Shown piece by piece: positions 26,598-35,431 of a stretch of 37,793 nt of DNA. The DNA is from Brachyspira sp. (GTDB lineage: Bacteria > Spirochaetota > Brachyspiria > Brachyspirales > Brachyspiraceae). The translations under genes were made by a program, and so were the position numbers. Position 1 is the first letter of the stretch. Each line of letters opens with the position of its first letter. The notes under the pieces are model-generated. The model was given only the letters and a program-made list of their open reading frames with translations, made no database searches and was not told where the DNA came from. The DNA lies in contig NZ_JARHYI010000153.1 in the NCBI RefSeq assembly GCF_029258575.1, positions 1-37,793 on the forward strand, in the 5' to 3' direction.

Positions 26598-27341
26598 TTA
26601 TATAGCAAACTTTCTAAACTCATCTGCAAGTGCTTTAGCTTCCATACCAACTACTATATGAACTTCATTATCACTTATTTTTTGCACAGCTGGATAATAC
26701 TTTTTTATCTCTTCTGCATTTATTTTATTAATATCTTTCACTTCCAATCTTAATCTAGTGGCACAATTATTAATTTTTAATATATTTTCTATTCCTCCTA
26801 ACAAAGGTAAAAGTAATGAACTTTTAAAACTTTGACTATCCATTAATTCTTTAAATGAATTTGCAAGTTTATTAGCCTCAGTACCTACAACTATATGAAT
26901 TTCATTATCACTTATTTTTTGCACAGCTGGATAATATTTCTTTATCTCTTCTATATTTACTTTATTAATATCTTTTATTTCCAATCTCAATCTAGTAGCA
27001 CAATTATTAATTTTTAATATATTTTCTTTATCTCCTAAAAGAGGAAGTATAACAAAAGCTTTATTACTATTGCTATCATATACAGATATAATCTTTTTTA
27101 AAGATTCAGCAAGAAGTTTAGCATTAGTACCTACAATTATATGAATTTCATTATCACTTATTTTTTGCACAGCTGGATAATACTTTTTTATCTCTTCTGC
27201 ATTAACTTTATCAGCATCTTTAACTTCTAATCTCAATCTAGTAGCACAATTATTTACTTTTAATATATTATCTCTATCTCCAAGCAAATTTAATGGAACT
27301 ATAAATTTCACATCTTCTTTATTAGATGAATTAATACTCAT
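26598..27341 (-). CDS. Triple EIIB protein: three tandem PTS glucose-family IIB domains
   Basis: This 247-residue protein consists of three near-identical EIIB domains, at about 13-86, 94-168 and 174-246, with short linkers and no IIA, IIC or signal segment. Each keeps NNCATRLRLE with the phospho-accepting Cys at 32, 114 and 193, then EEIKKYYPAVQKISDNE and a [IV]VG strand. The DNA repeats with a period near 240 bp, so it arose by recent duplication. Known EIIB domains pass phosphate from IIA to sugar at IIC. The neighbours are a IICB permease (27481) and a separate IIA (29144). It could be an extra phosphate relay or buffer for that permease. A GAGGT ribosome-binding site precedes the ATG. 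Confidence 0.9.
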   Translation of the reverse strand: MSINSSNKEDVKFIVPLNLLGDRDNILKVNNCATRLRLEVKDADKVNAEEIKKYYPAVQKISDNEIHIIVGTNAKLLAESLKKIISVYDSNSNKAFVILPLLGDKENILKINNCATRLRLEIKDINKVNIEEIKKYYPAVQKISDNEIHIVVGTEANKLANSFKELMDSQSFKSSLLLPLLGGIENILKINNCATRLRLEVKDINKINAEEIKKYYPAVQKISDNEVHIVVGMEAKALADEFRKFAI

Positions 27342-27355
27342 TTTTTACCTCATAC

Positions 27356-27381
27356 AATATTATTAATTTATTAATAATATT
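27356..27381. promoter_or_regulatory. Perfect AT palindrome before the triple-EIIB gene
   Basis: The 12-bp arms are separated by 2 bases, all A/T, and start 15 bp before the ATG, just upstream of the ribosome-binding site. It may be an operator or an RNA hairpin that affects translation. It is not a normal terminator, since the stem has no G or C. Confidence 0.45.
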
Positions 27382-27424
27382 AACACAATCTTAATTTTAT
27401 TTCTATATTCATTTTTATATAAAA

Positions 27425-27457
27425 AAGGCTTACAATATATAAAAAATTGCAAGCCTT
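27425..27457 (-). terminator. Terminator of the PTS IICB gene
   Basis: A 12-bp stem (one G-U pair on the minus strand) is followed by TTTTTT, 24 bp after the stop of the permease. It implies that the triple-EIIB gene needs read-through or its own promoter. Confidence 0.75.
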
Positions 27458-27480
27458 AATATTTTATTTAATTTAATGAA

Positions 27481-28941
27481 TTACTTTTTAGCTATTTTTT
27501 TAAATTCATCAGCTAAGAACTGTACTTTAGGTCCTACAATTACTTGTACAGAAGTTTTACCAGGTTTTAATACACCAGGGAACATCTTTTTAATTTCATC
27601 AGACTTTACAACAGTATTATCTTTTACTTCCAATCTAAGTCTAGTAGCACAGTTATCAATATCAATTATATTTTCTAAACCACCAAGCAAAGGAAGAAGA
27701 AGTAATGCTTTTTCAGCATAAGAGGCATCTGAGGAAGAAGTAACAGTAACTTCTACTTCATCATCATCTTCTCTTCCAGGAGTTTTTAAATTGAATTTCT
27801 TTATAGCAAAATTGAATATAACAAAGTAAAGTACAAAGAAAACTACACCTTGTAAAATAAGCATATACCATTTAACAGCTAATGGGTTTCTACTAGAAAG
27901 AATCAAGTCTATTAAACCAGCAGAGAAACCAAAACCAGCTATCCATTTCATACTAGAAGCAATAATCAAAGATATAGCAGTAAATAAAGCATGTATAAGA
28001 TATAATATAGGAGCAACAAACATAAATGAGAATTCTATAGGCTCAGTAACACCTGTAAAGAAACTTGCAAAACCAGCAGCAAGCATTATAGATCTAATTT
28101 TATTTCTGTTTTCAGGCTTAGCATTTCTTATGAAAGCAAAACATGCTCCTAAAAGTCCGAACATCATTATAGGGAAGAATCCAGCTTGATACATACCTGT
28201 TTGCCCTATAATAGCTTTTCCTGCATCTATAGAAGCCTGACCGCCTAAGAAATTAGGTATATCATTAATTCCTGCAACATCAAACCAGAACACTGAGTTA
28301 AGAGCATGGTGTAAACCTAAAGGAATTAAAAGTCTATTAAAGAATCCATATATTCCAGCACCTAAAGATCCAAGACCAATTATACCTTCACCAAATGCTA
28401 CCAAACCTCCGTAAATTGCGGGCCAAATTACCATCAAAATAAATGATACTACCATCATAACTACAGAAGTTACTATTGGTACGAATCTTCTTCCGCTAAA
28501 GAATGCCAAAAATTCAGGTAATTTTACTTCATAGAATTTATTATATAAACCGCCAGCTATGATACCACAAAGTATACCTATAAACTGATTATTTATTTTA
28601 GCAAAACCAGCAGGTACTTGATCTGCAGGTTTACTTAAAATCATACCAACTGTAGCAGGAGCTAAAAGAGTTGTTACAACAAGGAAAGCAACTAAACCAG
28701 CGAGTGCAGCAGAACCGTTTCTATCTTTAGACATACCAAAAGCAACACCGACAGCAAATAATATAGGCATGTTATCTATAATAGATCCTCCAGCCTTAAT
28801 AAAGAAAGCAGCTGCAGGATTTCCACCTCCCCAACCATTTGGGTCTATCCAATAACCAATACCTAAAAGAATAGCTGCTGCAGGTAATACAGCTACAGGA
28901 ACCATCAGCGACTTACCTATTTTTTGTAGATAATTAAACAT
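27481..28941 (-). CDS. nagE: PTS IICB permease, N-acetylglucosamine/glucose family
   Basis: This 486-residue inner-membrane sugar-phosphotransferase permease has a IIC domain at about 1-385 with roughly ten hydrophobic helices, then an acidic linker and a IIB domain at about 410-486 with DNCATRLRLE as phospho-Cys site. IIC matches the GlcNAc (NagE/NagP) branch better than PtsG by eye: NRLLIPLGLHHALNSVFWF, then DVAGINDI, GMYQAGFFPIMMFGLLGA, and FNLKTPGRED at the linker. TGVTEPIEFSFMFVAP is the usual substrate-site loop. It lacks a IIA domain, which is supplied by the divergent gene at 29144. GGAGG lies before the ATG. The gene symbol is by family resemblance and the sugar is inferred. Confidence 0.85.
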   Translation of the reverse strand: MFNYLQKIGKSLMVPVAVLPAAAILLGIGYWIDPNGWGGGNPAAAFFIKAGGSIIDNMPILFAVGVAFGMSKDRNGSAALAGLVAFLVVTTLLAPATVGMILSKPADQVPAGFAKINNQFIGILCGIIAGGLYNKFYEVKLPEFLAFFSGRRFVPIVTSVVMMVVSFILMVIWPAIYGGLVAFGEGIIGLGSLGAGIYGFFNRLLIPLGLHHALNSVFWFDVAGINDIPNFLGGQASIDAGKAIIGQTGMYQAGFFPIMMFGLLGACFAFIRNAKPENRNKIRSIMLAAGFASFFTGVTEPIEFSFMFVAPILYLIHALFTAISLIIASSMKWIAGFGFSAGLIDLILSSRNPLAVKWYMLILQGVVFFVLYFVIFNFAIKKFNLKTPGREDDDEVEVTVTSSSDASYAEKALLLLPLLGGLENIIDIDNCATRLRLEVKDNTVVKSDEIKKMFPGVLKPGKTSVQVIVGPKVQFLADEFKKIAKK

Positions 28942-28986
28942 ATATCCTCCATAAAAATTACAAAATTAATTTTTTCTTCATATATT

Positions 28987-29015
28987 AGTATAATACTTAT
29001 TTTCTATATTATCAA
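28987..29015 (-). promoter_or_regulatory. Promoter of the PTS IICB gene
   Basis: On the minus strand the elements are TTGATA (29010-29015), 17 bp, then TATACT (28987-28992). The -10 lies 46 bp before the ATG. Confidence 0.65.
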
Positions 29016-29083
29016 GTATAATACTATTTTTTAATATTATTATAATTTATATACTGAAATATCATATATTTTTAATATAATTA

Positions 29084-29111
29084 TTTACTTTAAAAACATT
29101 TATGATAGAAT
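29084..29111 (+). promoter_or_regulatory. Promoter of the IIA gene
   Basis: The elements are TTTACT (29084-29089), 16 bp, then TAGAAT (29106-29111). An unusually strong ribosome-binding site, GGAGGAA, follows before the ATG at 29144. Confidence 0.5.
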
Positions 29112-29143
29112 ATATATATAAATAAATTTGCGGAGGAATTCGT

Positions 29144-29608
29144 ATGGGATTATTCTCTAAAAAAATTGAAATAAAAAGTCCTATTAAAGGCAAATTAGTA
29201 GATATTACTGATGTTAAAGATGAAGCTTTTTCAAGTAAGGCACTTGGAGATGGAATGGCTATAATACCTGAAGAAGGAAAGATTTATTCACCTGTTGATG
29301 GAGAAGTTATTACAACAGTTGATACTAATCATGCTATAGGACTATCCTCTAAAGGAGTCGAAATATTAATACATATAGGAATGGATACTGTTAAATTAGG
29401 AGGCAGATATTTTAAATCATATGTAAATGAAGGAGATAAAGTAAAGACTGGAACTTTACTAATAGAGTTTGATAAAGAAGAAGTTGAAAAAGAATATGAT
29501 ATTACTTCGCCTATTATAATACCTAATTTTTCCGAATTGAAATCTTTAAATAAAACAGAGCATAGAAATGTTTCTACAAATGATGTTATAATGACTATTG
29601 TTAAATAA
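29144..29608 (+). CDS. crr: PTS glucose-family IIA protein (Crr type)
   Basis: This 154-residue soluble IIA domain alone receives phosphate from HPr and gives it to IIB. Motifs: SPIKGKLVDITDVKDEAFSS, GDGMAIIPEEGKIYSPVDG, TNHAIGL with His63, and VEILIHIGMDTV with the active His77. The IIB partners are the IIB domain at 27481 and perhaps the triple-EIIB protein. It is divergent from the permease, so the PTS is split into separately controlled units. In other bacteria a free IIA of this type also regulates uptake and cyclase activity; whether it does here is unknown. Confidence 0.93.
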   Translation: MGLFSKKIEIKSPIKGKLVDITDVKDEAFSSKALGDGMAIIPEEGKIYSPVDGEVITTVDTNHAIGLSSKGVEILIHIGMDTVKLGGRYFKSYVNEGDKVKTGTLLIEFDKEEVEKEYDITSPIIIPNFSELKSLNKTEHRNVSTNDVIMTIVK

Positions 29609-29622
29609 GATCTGCTAATTTT

Positions 29623-29646
29623 AATAGGAGCTAAAAAGCTCCTATT
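29623..29646. terminator. Terminator between the IIA gene and the response regulator
   Basis: A perfect 10-bp stem (aataggagct / agctcctatt) with a 4-base loop is followed on the plus strand by ATTTTTTATT. It mainly serves the IIA gene and may also stop the convergent regulator transcript. Confidence 0.85.
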
Positions 29647-29658
29647 ATTTTTTATTCT

Positions 29659-30993
29659 TTATATATCCTCTTTCAATTTTCTATATAATGTTGCTCTTTC
29701 TATTCCCAATATTTTTGCAACTTGTGCTTTATTAAAATTATTATGACTAAGTAAATAATTAATATACATTCTTTCAAGCTCCTCTAATGTAACATTATTA
29801 TCTACAACGAAATTTTCATTATTATTTTTTAAAGCCCAATCTGGTATATTATTCTCATCTATTTTACCATCTTTACACATAACTACCATAGTTTCAATAG
29901 TATTTCTTAACTCTCTTACATTTCCTTCCCATTGTAATGAAGATAATATTTTATAAACCTTTTTATCAACAGCTTTTATTTCTATAGAATGAACATTTGA
30001 AAATTCTTTTATAAAATTATCTATCAAAAGCGGGATATCCTCTCTTCTATCTCTAAGTGGAGGCATTTCTATTTTTATAACATTAAGCCTATAATATAAA
30101 TCCTCTCTAAACTTACCTTCTTTTATTTCTTCAGATAATATTTTATTGGTGGCAGCAATTACCCTTATATCAACATCAATAGGACTATTAGAACCAACTC
30201 TCTCTATGACTCTCTCTTCAAGCACCCTTAAAAGTTTAACCTGAACAGTTTGATTAATCTCACCTATTTCATCTAAAAAAATAGTACCCTTATTTGCCGC
30301 TTCAAATCTTCCTATCTTCTTATCTATAGCACCAGTAAAAGAACCTTTTTCATGCCCAAATAATTCACTTTCCAAAACTCCTTCAGAAAGTGCCGCACAA
30401 TTCACAGTTATATAAGGCTGATTTGATCTGTCAGATATTTGATGAATAGCATTTGCAACTAACTCCTTACCTGTTCCACTTTCACCTTCTATAAGTACAG
30501 TAGCTTTAGTTCTTGCAACCTGTTTTATAGCATCATAAACTTTTAACATTTTAGGACTATGACCTATCATGCCATAGAAACTTTCATGATAATCAACTCG
30601 TTTTTCTAAAGTTTCATTAGTCTTTTTTATATTTTTACTCTCCAATGCTCTTGCTATTATAAGAAGCATTTTATCGAGATTGAAAGGCTTTGTCATAAAA
30701 TCATAAGCTCCAAGCCTCATCATATCAACAGCCGTTTCTACATTACCATGCCCTGTAAGTACTATTACAGGTATATGCTTATCAAATTCCAAAATATCTT
30801 TCAAAAACTCTTCCCCTGTTTTTTCAGGCATTTTTAAATCTGTTATAACCAAATCTATTCCGCCTTTATAAACGATTTCTATTCCTTTCTCTCCGTTATC
30901 TGCAGTTACAACTTCATAACCCTCAAATTCTAAAGATTTCTTGATACCATCTCTTATATTTTTTTCATCATCTATTACTAATATTTTAGGCAT
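29659..30993 (-). CDS. NtrC-family sigma-54-dependent response regulator
   Basis: This 444-residue protein has a receiver domain at about 1-120 with the phospho-acceptor Asp52 (DLVITDLKMPEK), an AAA+ domain at about 140-370 with Walker A GESGTGKE, a sigma-54 contact loop ELFGHEKGSFTGA (GSFTGA rather than GAFTGA), and Walker B GTIFLDEIGE. A Fis-type helix-turn-helix at the end reads NNFNKAQVAKILGIERATLY. It activates promoters read by sigma-54 when phosphorylated by the kinase whose gene overlaps its own by 8 bp (ends at 30986). Its targets are unknown and I saw no -24/-12 promoter in the window. Confidence 0.94.
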   Translation of the reverse strand: MPKILVIDDEKNIRDGIKKSLEFEGYEVVTADNGEKGIEIVYKGGIDLVITDLKMPEKTGEEFLKDILEFDKHIPVIVLTGHGNVETAVDMMRLGAYDFMTKPFNLDKMLLIIARALESKNIKKTNETLEKRVDYHESFYGMIGHSPKMLKVYDAIKQVARTKATVLIEGESGTGKELVANAIHQISDRSNQPYITVNCAALSEGVLESELFGHEKGSFTGAIDKKIGRFEAANKGTIFLDEIGEINQTVQVKLLRVLEERVIERVGSNSPIDVDIRVIAATNKILSEEIKEGKFREDLYYRLNVIKIEMPPLRDRREDIPLLIDNFIKEFSNVHSIEIKAVDKKVYKILSSLQWEGNVRELRNTIETMVVMCKDGKIDENNIPDWALKNNNENFVVDNNVTLEELERMYINYLLSHNNFNKAQVAKILGIERATLYRKLKEDI

Positions 30994-32179
30994 AATCTAA
31001 TAAATCCGTTTGTAAAAATTTTTGATTCTCTTGATGCAAAGGAAGTTTTATTATAAATTCGCTTCCCTTACCGTACTCACTTTCTATAGTTATATTACCA
31101 TTATGAGCTTCTATTATGCGAACTACATTTGTAAGTCCCAAACCTGTACCATGTCTTTTTGTAGTAAAATAAGGCTCGAATATTTTACTTAATGTTTCTT
31201 CTTTCATTCCAATACCAGTATCCTTTATAATCAAAACAGCATAATTATCAATAGTTTTTAATTTTATATAAATTTCTTTTTTCTTATCATCAGAATTTTC
31301 ACTCATAGCATCAATGGCATTCTGTATTATATTAATCAAAGACTGCTTTATATATTTTTCATCTAATTTTAAAATTAAATTATCTTTATCAAATTTTATA
31401 TCTATACTAATATTATTCTTTTCTATCTCGTATTTTAAAAATGAAACAGTTGATAAAATAATTTCATTTATATTAACATCTTCAATATTAAGCTCCAACT
31501 TTCGCACAGAAAATAAAAATGAATTGATAGTATCTTCAAGTCTACTTATTTCCTCTTTTATGATATCAGAGTACTCCTTAAAATCTTTATAGCATTGACA
31601 GTCATTATCCATATTCTTTTTTATTATCTTTTCTATAAGCTGTACATATATAGAAATAGAACCAAGCGGATTTTTTATTTCATGGGCTACTCCTGCCGCT
31701 AAAGTTGTAAGAGAGGCTAATTGTTCTGCTCTTTTAAGTTTCTGTGCACTTTCATAAGTTTTGGTTATATCAAATGCTTTTATAAGAGTACCTATTATTC
31801 TTCCACTATCTCCTATTGGAAGTATATTTATTTGAAGTATTCTATCATTTTCATCATCTTTTAATAATTTGGTATCCGATATTTTATCTTTTATAAGTTC
31901 TAGTATAGATTTTCCTATATTATTTCCAAGCATATATTTACTAAGAGATTTTCCCTCAGAATTTCTTGGTATAGAAAACAAAAAACATGCTTTTTTATTT
32001 ATACCTTGTATTAGTCCTTTATCATCTATGGCTATTATACCCTCTTCAAGATTTTCTATAATAATATTTTGAGAATAAAAAAGATTAGATAATCTTTTGA
32101 ATACTTTCTTTTTTTCACTGTCAGAAACTTTATCGAAATTCTGCAAAATTTTATCAAAAAATTGATTAGTCCTATTCAT
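30986..32179 (-). CDS. Soluble PAS-domain sensor histidine kinase (NtrB type)
   Basis: This 397-residue cytoplasmic kinase has no membrane segment. A PAS-like domain is at about 40-140 (NLEEGIIAIDDKGLIQGINKKA), HisKA at about 150-235 with the phospho-acceptor His166 in AAGVAHEIKNPLGS, and HATPase at about 275-390 with an N-box IIQNAIDAM and G-boxes IKDTGIGM and TGLGLTNV. It phosphorylates the regulator encoded downstream by translational overlap. The cue sensed is likely soluble and intracellular. The -10 of its promoter is only 7 bp before the ATG, and no Shine-Dalgarno is seen, so the mRNA may be leaderless. Confidence 0.93.
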   Translation of the reverse strand: MNRTNQFFDKILQNFDKVSDSEKKKVFKRLSNLFYSQNIIIENLEEGIIAIDDKGLIQGINKKACFLFSIPRNSEGKSLSKYMLGNNIGKSILELIKDKISDTKLLKDDENDRILQINILPIGDSGRIIGTLIKAFDITKTYESAQKLKRAEQLASLTTLAAGVAHEIKNPLGSISIYVQLIEKIIKKNMDNDCQCYKDFKEYSDIIKEEISRLEDTINSFLFSVRKLELNIEDVNINEIILSTVSFLKYEIEKNNISIDIKFDKDNLILKLDEKYIKQSLINIIQNAIDAMSENSDDKKKEIYIKLKTIDNYAVLIIKDTGIGMKEETLSKIFEPYFTTKRHGTGLGLTNVVRIIEAHNGNITIESEYGKGSEFIIKLPLHQENQKFLQTDLLDYA

Positions 32180-32186
32180 CTAATAA

Positions 32187-32214
32187 AGTATAATAAAAAT
32201 AAAAAAAACTTCAA
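32187..32214 (-). promoter_or_regulatory. Promoter of the kinase-regulator operon, placed for a leaderless mRNA
   Basis: On the minus strand the elements are TTGAAG (32209-32214), 16 bp, then TATACT (32187-32192). The expected transcript start falls at about 32180, next to the ATG at 32179. Confidence 0.5.
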
Positions 32215-32471
32215 TAACAAAACTAAATTATTATACAAATAGAAATTTTATTTATATCTTTATTAACTTATAAATAAAATAATATTATTTATTTTAATTG
32301 TATACTTAATTAAAAATAAAGATTAAATCGCATAATTATTGATAAAAAAATAATTTCTGCAATGAAAATAAATTTATTTGTTTTTTATTTTTTATATAAA
32401 TTTAAACTTTATAATTTACTTTATTTAATATATTAACAAAAATATTCAATGTATTAATGCCTATATTATAA
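32215..32471. other. Very AT-rich intergenic region
   Basis: It lies between the kinase promoter and the TldE terminator. It has no frame of note and no clear repeat. It is almost all A/T with short A and T runs, so intrinsic DNA bending is possible. Confidence 0.5.
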
Positions 32472-32509
32472 AAAACAGATAAAAATATAAAAATACTTTT
32501 ATCTGTTTT
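32472..32509 (-). terminator. Terminator of the tldD-tldE operon
   Basis: A perfect 13-bp stem (aaaacagataaaa / ttttatctgtttt) with a 12-base loop lies 18 bp after the TldE stop. A T run follows on the minus strand. Confidence 0.8.
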
Positions 32510-32527
32510 AATTATTTTATATAGAAA

Positions 32528-33892
32528 TTACGAAGCAAATGAAAGTTCTTTAATCAAAGCACTAGGAGTATATATAGATGAATGATGATAATCTGTATCA
32601 TTGGCAAGCATTTCTATATTATTTAAAAAATCTAGTATATTACCAGAAACGATAAAAGGACTTGTAGTATAAGCCAATTTACCATTTTCTATTTTTACAC
32701 CTTCAGCTTGCAAAGAAAAATCTCCGCTTATGGCATTCACTCCTGCATGAGTTCCTGTTAAAGAATTTACTAATACACCATTTTGAATTTGAGAAATTAA
32801 TTCTTCTTGTGTATTATTTCCATCTTCCAAAATAAAATTATGACATGATATACCTATAGGGGATTTAAAACCTCTTGAAGCATGAGAGGTTGTTTTTCTA
32901 TTTTCTTTTCTTGCTGTATAATTATTGTATAAATAGCTATTCAAAACTCCGTTAGTTATAATATTCAAATCTTTAGTTTTAGAACCCTCTCCATCAAAAT
33001 TTGTATTAGCTAACCCCTTATCATACATAGGAATATCTTTAATATTTATTATTCCACTTGCTATTTGTTCATTCAATTTACCCTGAAAAAGAGATAATTT
33101 TTTCTGCACCGCTTCAGAAGAAAATAATCCCAAATAAGCCCCAATCATAGTTCTCATAGCCTTGCTTGTAAATACTGTTTTATACTTACCACTTTCTATA
33201 GGCTTTGCCGATAATTTACTTACAACATTATTAACTATATTTTTAGTAAAAATATCAGCATCAAAAAAGCTATCTCTTGAAGAATAAACATCAAAAAAAG
33301 TTTTAATAGCATTACTGTCTTTAGCTATCACTTCACCATAATATGATATACTGTTTTTTTTCTCTTCTTTGCATATACCATTACTATTTATTATACATTT
33401 AGTAAAATTATATCTTGCAAGTCCAGCAGAAGGTACATTAACTATTCTGCTATCAAGAGAATATAATTTGTCTTCTATAGATAATGATATTTCTTTAAGT
33501 TTATCATTAGGAATATTAACTATATCTTTATTTATCATATCATAGCTTTTTTCATCTTCATCTTTTTCTATTAATGTATTATATTCAATTTCAGACACTG
33601 CATAATTGAGTGAATTTTTAGCATTTTCCACAAGATTATTAATAGAATAATTGGAATCAATTCTCTCTGTAAAACTTATACCAACTTTTCCATCTTTAAT
33701 CAATCTTAATCCAATACCGCCTGATTCAGCATAAGTATATTTATCTAAATCTTTTTCTCTGACAGTAAACTCCTCTTCTCCACTTACCGACATATAAATT
33801 TCTATATTATCAATATCCTTTGACTTATTTTTTATATCATTATATATTTCTTTTATTCTATCCATATTAATAAAGCTATTTGACTCAGACAT
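32528..33892 (-). CDS. tldE: TldE/PmbA metalloprotease partner subunit
   Basis: At 454 residues it has the family's usual length. The TldE (PmbA) subunit has no metal site and pairs with TldD to cut peptides. Matches include ESGGIGLRLIKDGKVGISFT, IVNVPSAG, FDGEGSKTKDLNII, TSHASRGFKSPIG, and TGTHAGVNAISGDFSLQAEG near the end. It starts 2 bp after the TldD stop on the same strand. In E. coli the pair acts on microcin and on CcdA; here no such peptide gene is seen, so a general peptide-turnover role is likely. Confidence 0.92.
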   Translation of the reverse strand: MSESNSFINMDRIKEIYNDIKNKSKDIDNIEIYMSVSGEEEFTVREKDLDKYTYAESGGIGLRLIKDGKVGISFTERIDSNYSINNLVENAKNSLNYAVSEIEYNTLIEKDEDEKSYDMINKDIVNIPNDKLKEISLSIEDKLYSLDSRIVNVPSAGLARYNFTKCIINSNGICKEEKKNSISYYGEVIAKDSNAIKTFFDVYSSRDSFFDADIFTKNIVNNVVSKLSAKPIESGKYKTVFTSKAMRTMIGAYLGLFSSEAVQKKLSLFQGKLNEQIASGIINIKDIPMYDKGLANTNFDGEGSKTKDLNIITNGVLNSYLYNNYTARKENRKTTSHASRGFKSPIGISCHNFILEDGNNTQEELISQIQNGVLVNSLTGTHAGVNAISGDFSLQAEGVKIENGKLAYTTSPFIVSGNILDFLNNIEMLANDTDYHHSSIYTPSALIKELSFAS

Positions 33893-33894
33893 TA

Positions 33895-35283
33895 TTATCT
33901 GCCTCCCACAGTAAGTTCTTTAACTCTAATAGCAGGCTGACCAACGGTAGTAGGAACAGATCCTGAAATACTTCCGCACATACCATCAGCCAATTCTAAA
34001 TTTGATGAAACTGCTTCAATATTCATAAGTGTTTCATCGCCTCTTCCTATAAGTGTAGCACCTCTAACAGGCTCGGTAATTTTTCCATTCTCTATTAAAT
34101 ACCCTTCAGAAACTGCAAAATTATAATCAGTTGTAGCAGGGTCTACAGATCCTCCACCCATCTTTTTAGCATAAAGCCCATACTCTATACCTGAAATTAA
34201 ATCATCAAAACTAGAATTTCCTTTATCTATAAATGTATTTCTCATTCTAGAAGTAGGAGCATATTTATAACTTTCTCTTCTAGCACTTCCTGTAACTTTC
34301 TGATTCATTTTCATAGAACCAAGCTCATCAACCAAATAATTTTTCAAAATACCATTTTCTATTAATACAGTTCTTTGTGCCTCATTTCCCTCATCATCAA
34401 TATTGTAGCTTCCCCAAGCATTTTTTATTGTACCGTCATCAACAGCAGTAACGACATCTGAAGCAATTTTCTCTCCTAATTTACCACAAAATACACTTGC
34501 ATTATCAGCAACAGATGTAGCCTCCAAAGCATGTCCGCATGCCTCATGAAATATTACTCCGCCAAATGCATTATCTATTACAACAGGATATTTTCCAGAT
34601 TGAGGATATTTTGAATTAAGCATTTTTATAGCAGAATTAGCAGTTTCTATAGCCATATTCTCTAAATTAATATCCTTTATCACCTGAAATCCGTCTAATG
34701 CCCCTCTTGTTCTGCTTGATGTCTGTGTATTAGTGCCATCGCTTGCCATAGACATCATAACAAGTCTTATATATGTTTGAGAATCCTCTTTCAATATTCC
34801 ATTGCTTGCACATACTAAAATATTTCTCTGTTTCTCCATATATCTTGCATTAACTTGTTTGATTTTATCTGATACTCCTCTTGCAGTTTTATCCAAATAT
34901 GAAAGAACATCTATCTTTTCATCAAAATTAATATCAAAAGGATTTATATGCAATGGATGATTATTATTCTCCTTCGACTGAATAAAATCTTTAACTATAT
35001 ACTTTTGATCATTTATAATTGAAGCTGCACTTCTAGCTAAGTTAATCAGGCTTTCATTACTTGTATCATTTGAATATAGATATATTGTCTTTTTATTAAC
35101 TATAACTCTTAAACCAACTCCATAATTATTACCAAGATTCATATCATCTACTTTAGAATCTAAATAACTTATTGAATTTATCTTAGTATCTTCAAAAAAT
35201 ATATCAGCATATTCTCCTCCATTTTTCAAAGCTTCTTCTATAAGAGAATGTAAAAAATTTTTATCGAAATTGAAATACTTCAT
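33895..35283 (-). CDS. tldD: TldD metalloprotease catalytic subunit
   Basis: This 462-residue protein contains the zinc-site motif HEACGH at 246-251 (HExxxH) in a GGVIFHEACGHALEA context, followed by SVFCGKLGEKIAS and the late conserved Cys in DGMCGSISGSVP (near residue 440) that supplies a further ligand in the family. It forms a heterodimer with TldE, encoded next. AAGAGGT precedes the ATG. No signal peptide is present, so it is cytoplasmic. Confidence 0.94.
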   Translation of the reverse strand: MKYFNFDKNFLHSLIEEALKNGGEYADIFFEDTKINSISYLDSKVDDMNLGNNYGVGLRVIVNKKTIYLYSNDTSNESLINLARSAASIINDQKYIVKDFIQSKENNNHPLHINPFDINFDEKIDVLSYLDKTARGVSDKIKQVNARYMEKQRNILVCASNGILKEDSQTYIRLVMMSMASDGTNTQTSSRTRGALDGFQVIKDINLENMAIETANSAIKMLNSKYPQSGKYPVVIDNAFGGVIFHEACGHALEATSVADNASVFCGKLGEKIASDVVTAVDDGTIKNAWGSYNIDDEGNEAQRTVLIENGILKNYLVDELGSMKMNQKVTGSARRESYKYAPTSRMRNTFIDKGNSSFDDLISGIEYGLYAKKMGGGSVDPATTDYNFAVSEGYLIENGKITEPVRGATLIGRGDETLMNIEAVSSNLELADGMCGSISGSVPTTVGQPAIRVKELTVGGR

Positions 35284-35431
35284 TTATACCTCTTAAATTT
35301 ATTTATATCTTTATAAATATATCATAAAAATAAAAATTATTCTATACATTATAACATATAAATAAATAATATTGAAAAATATCTGAAATAAAGTATTATG
35401 AAAATATATAAAATGAAAAAAAGGAAATTTA

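Noticed and set aside
26598-27341. CRISPR or satellite repeat, because of the regular DNA repetition
   Set aside because: The period is about 240 bp with three units only, and the repetition is explained by tandem protein domains.
27476-27721. Plus-strand 81-codon frame over the IIB domain of the permease
   Set aside because: Antisense to the conserved IIB region of the real gene.
31314-31592. Plus-strand 92-codon frame over the sensor kinase
   Set aside because: Antisense shadow of the kinase, with no ribosome-binding site.
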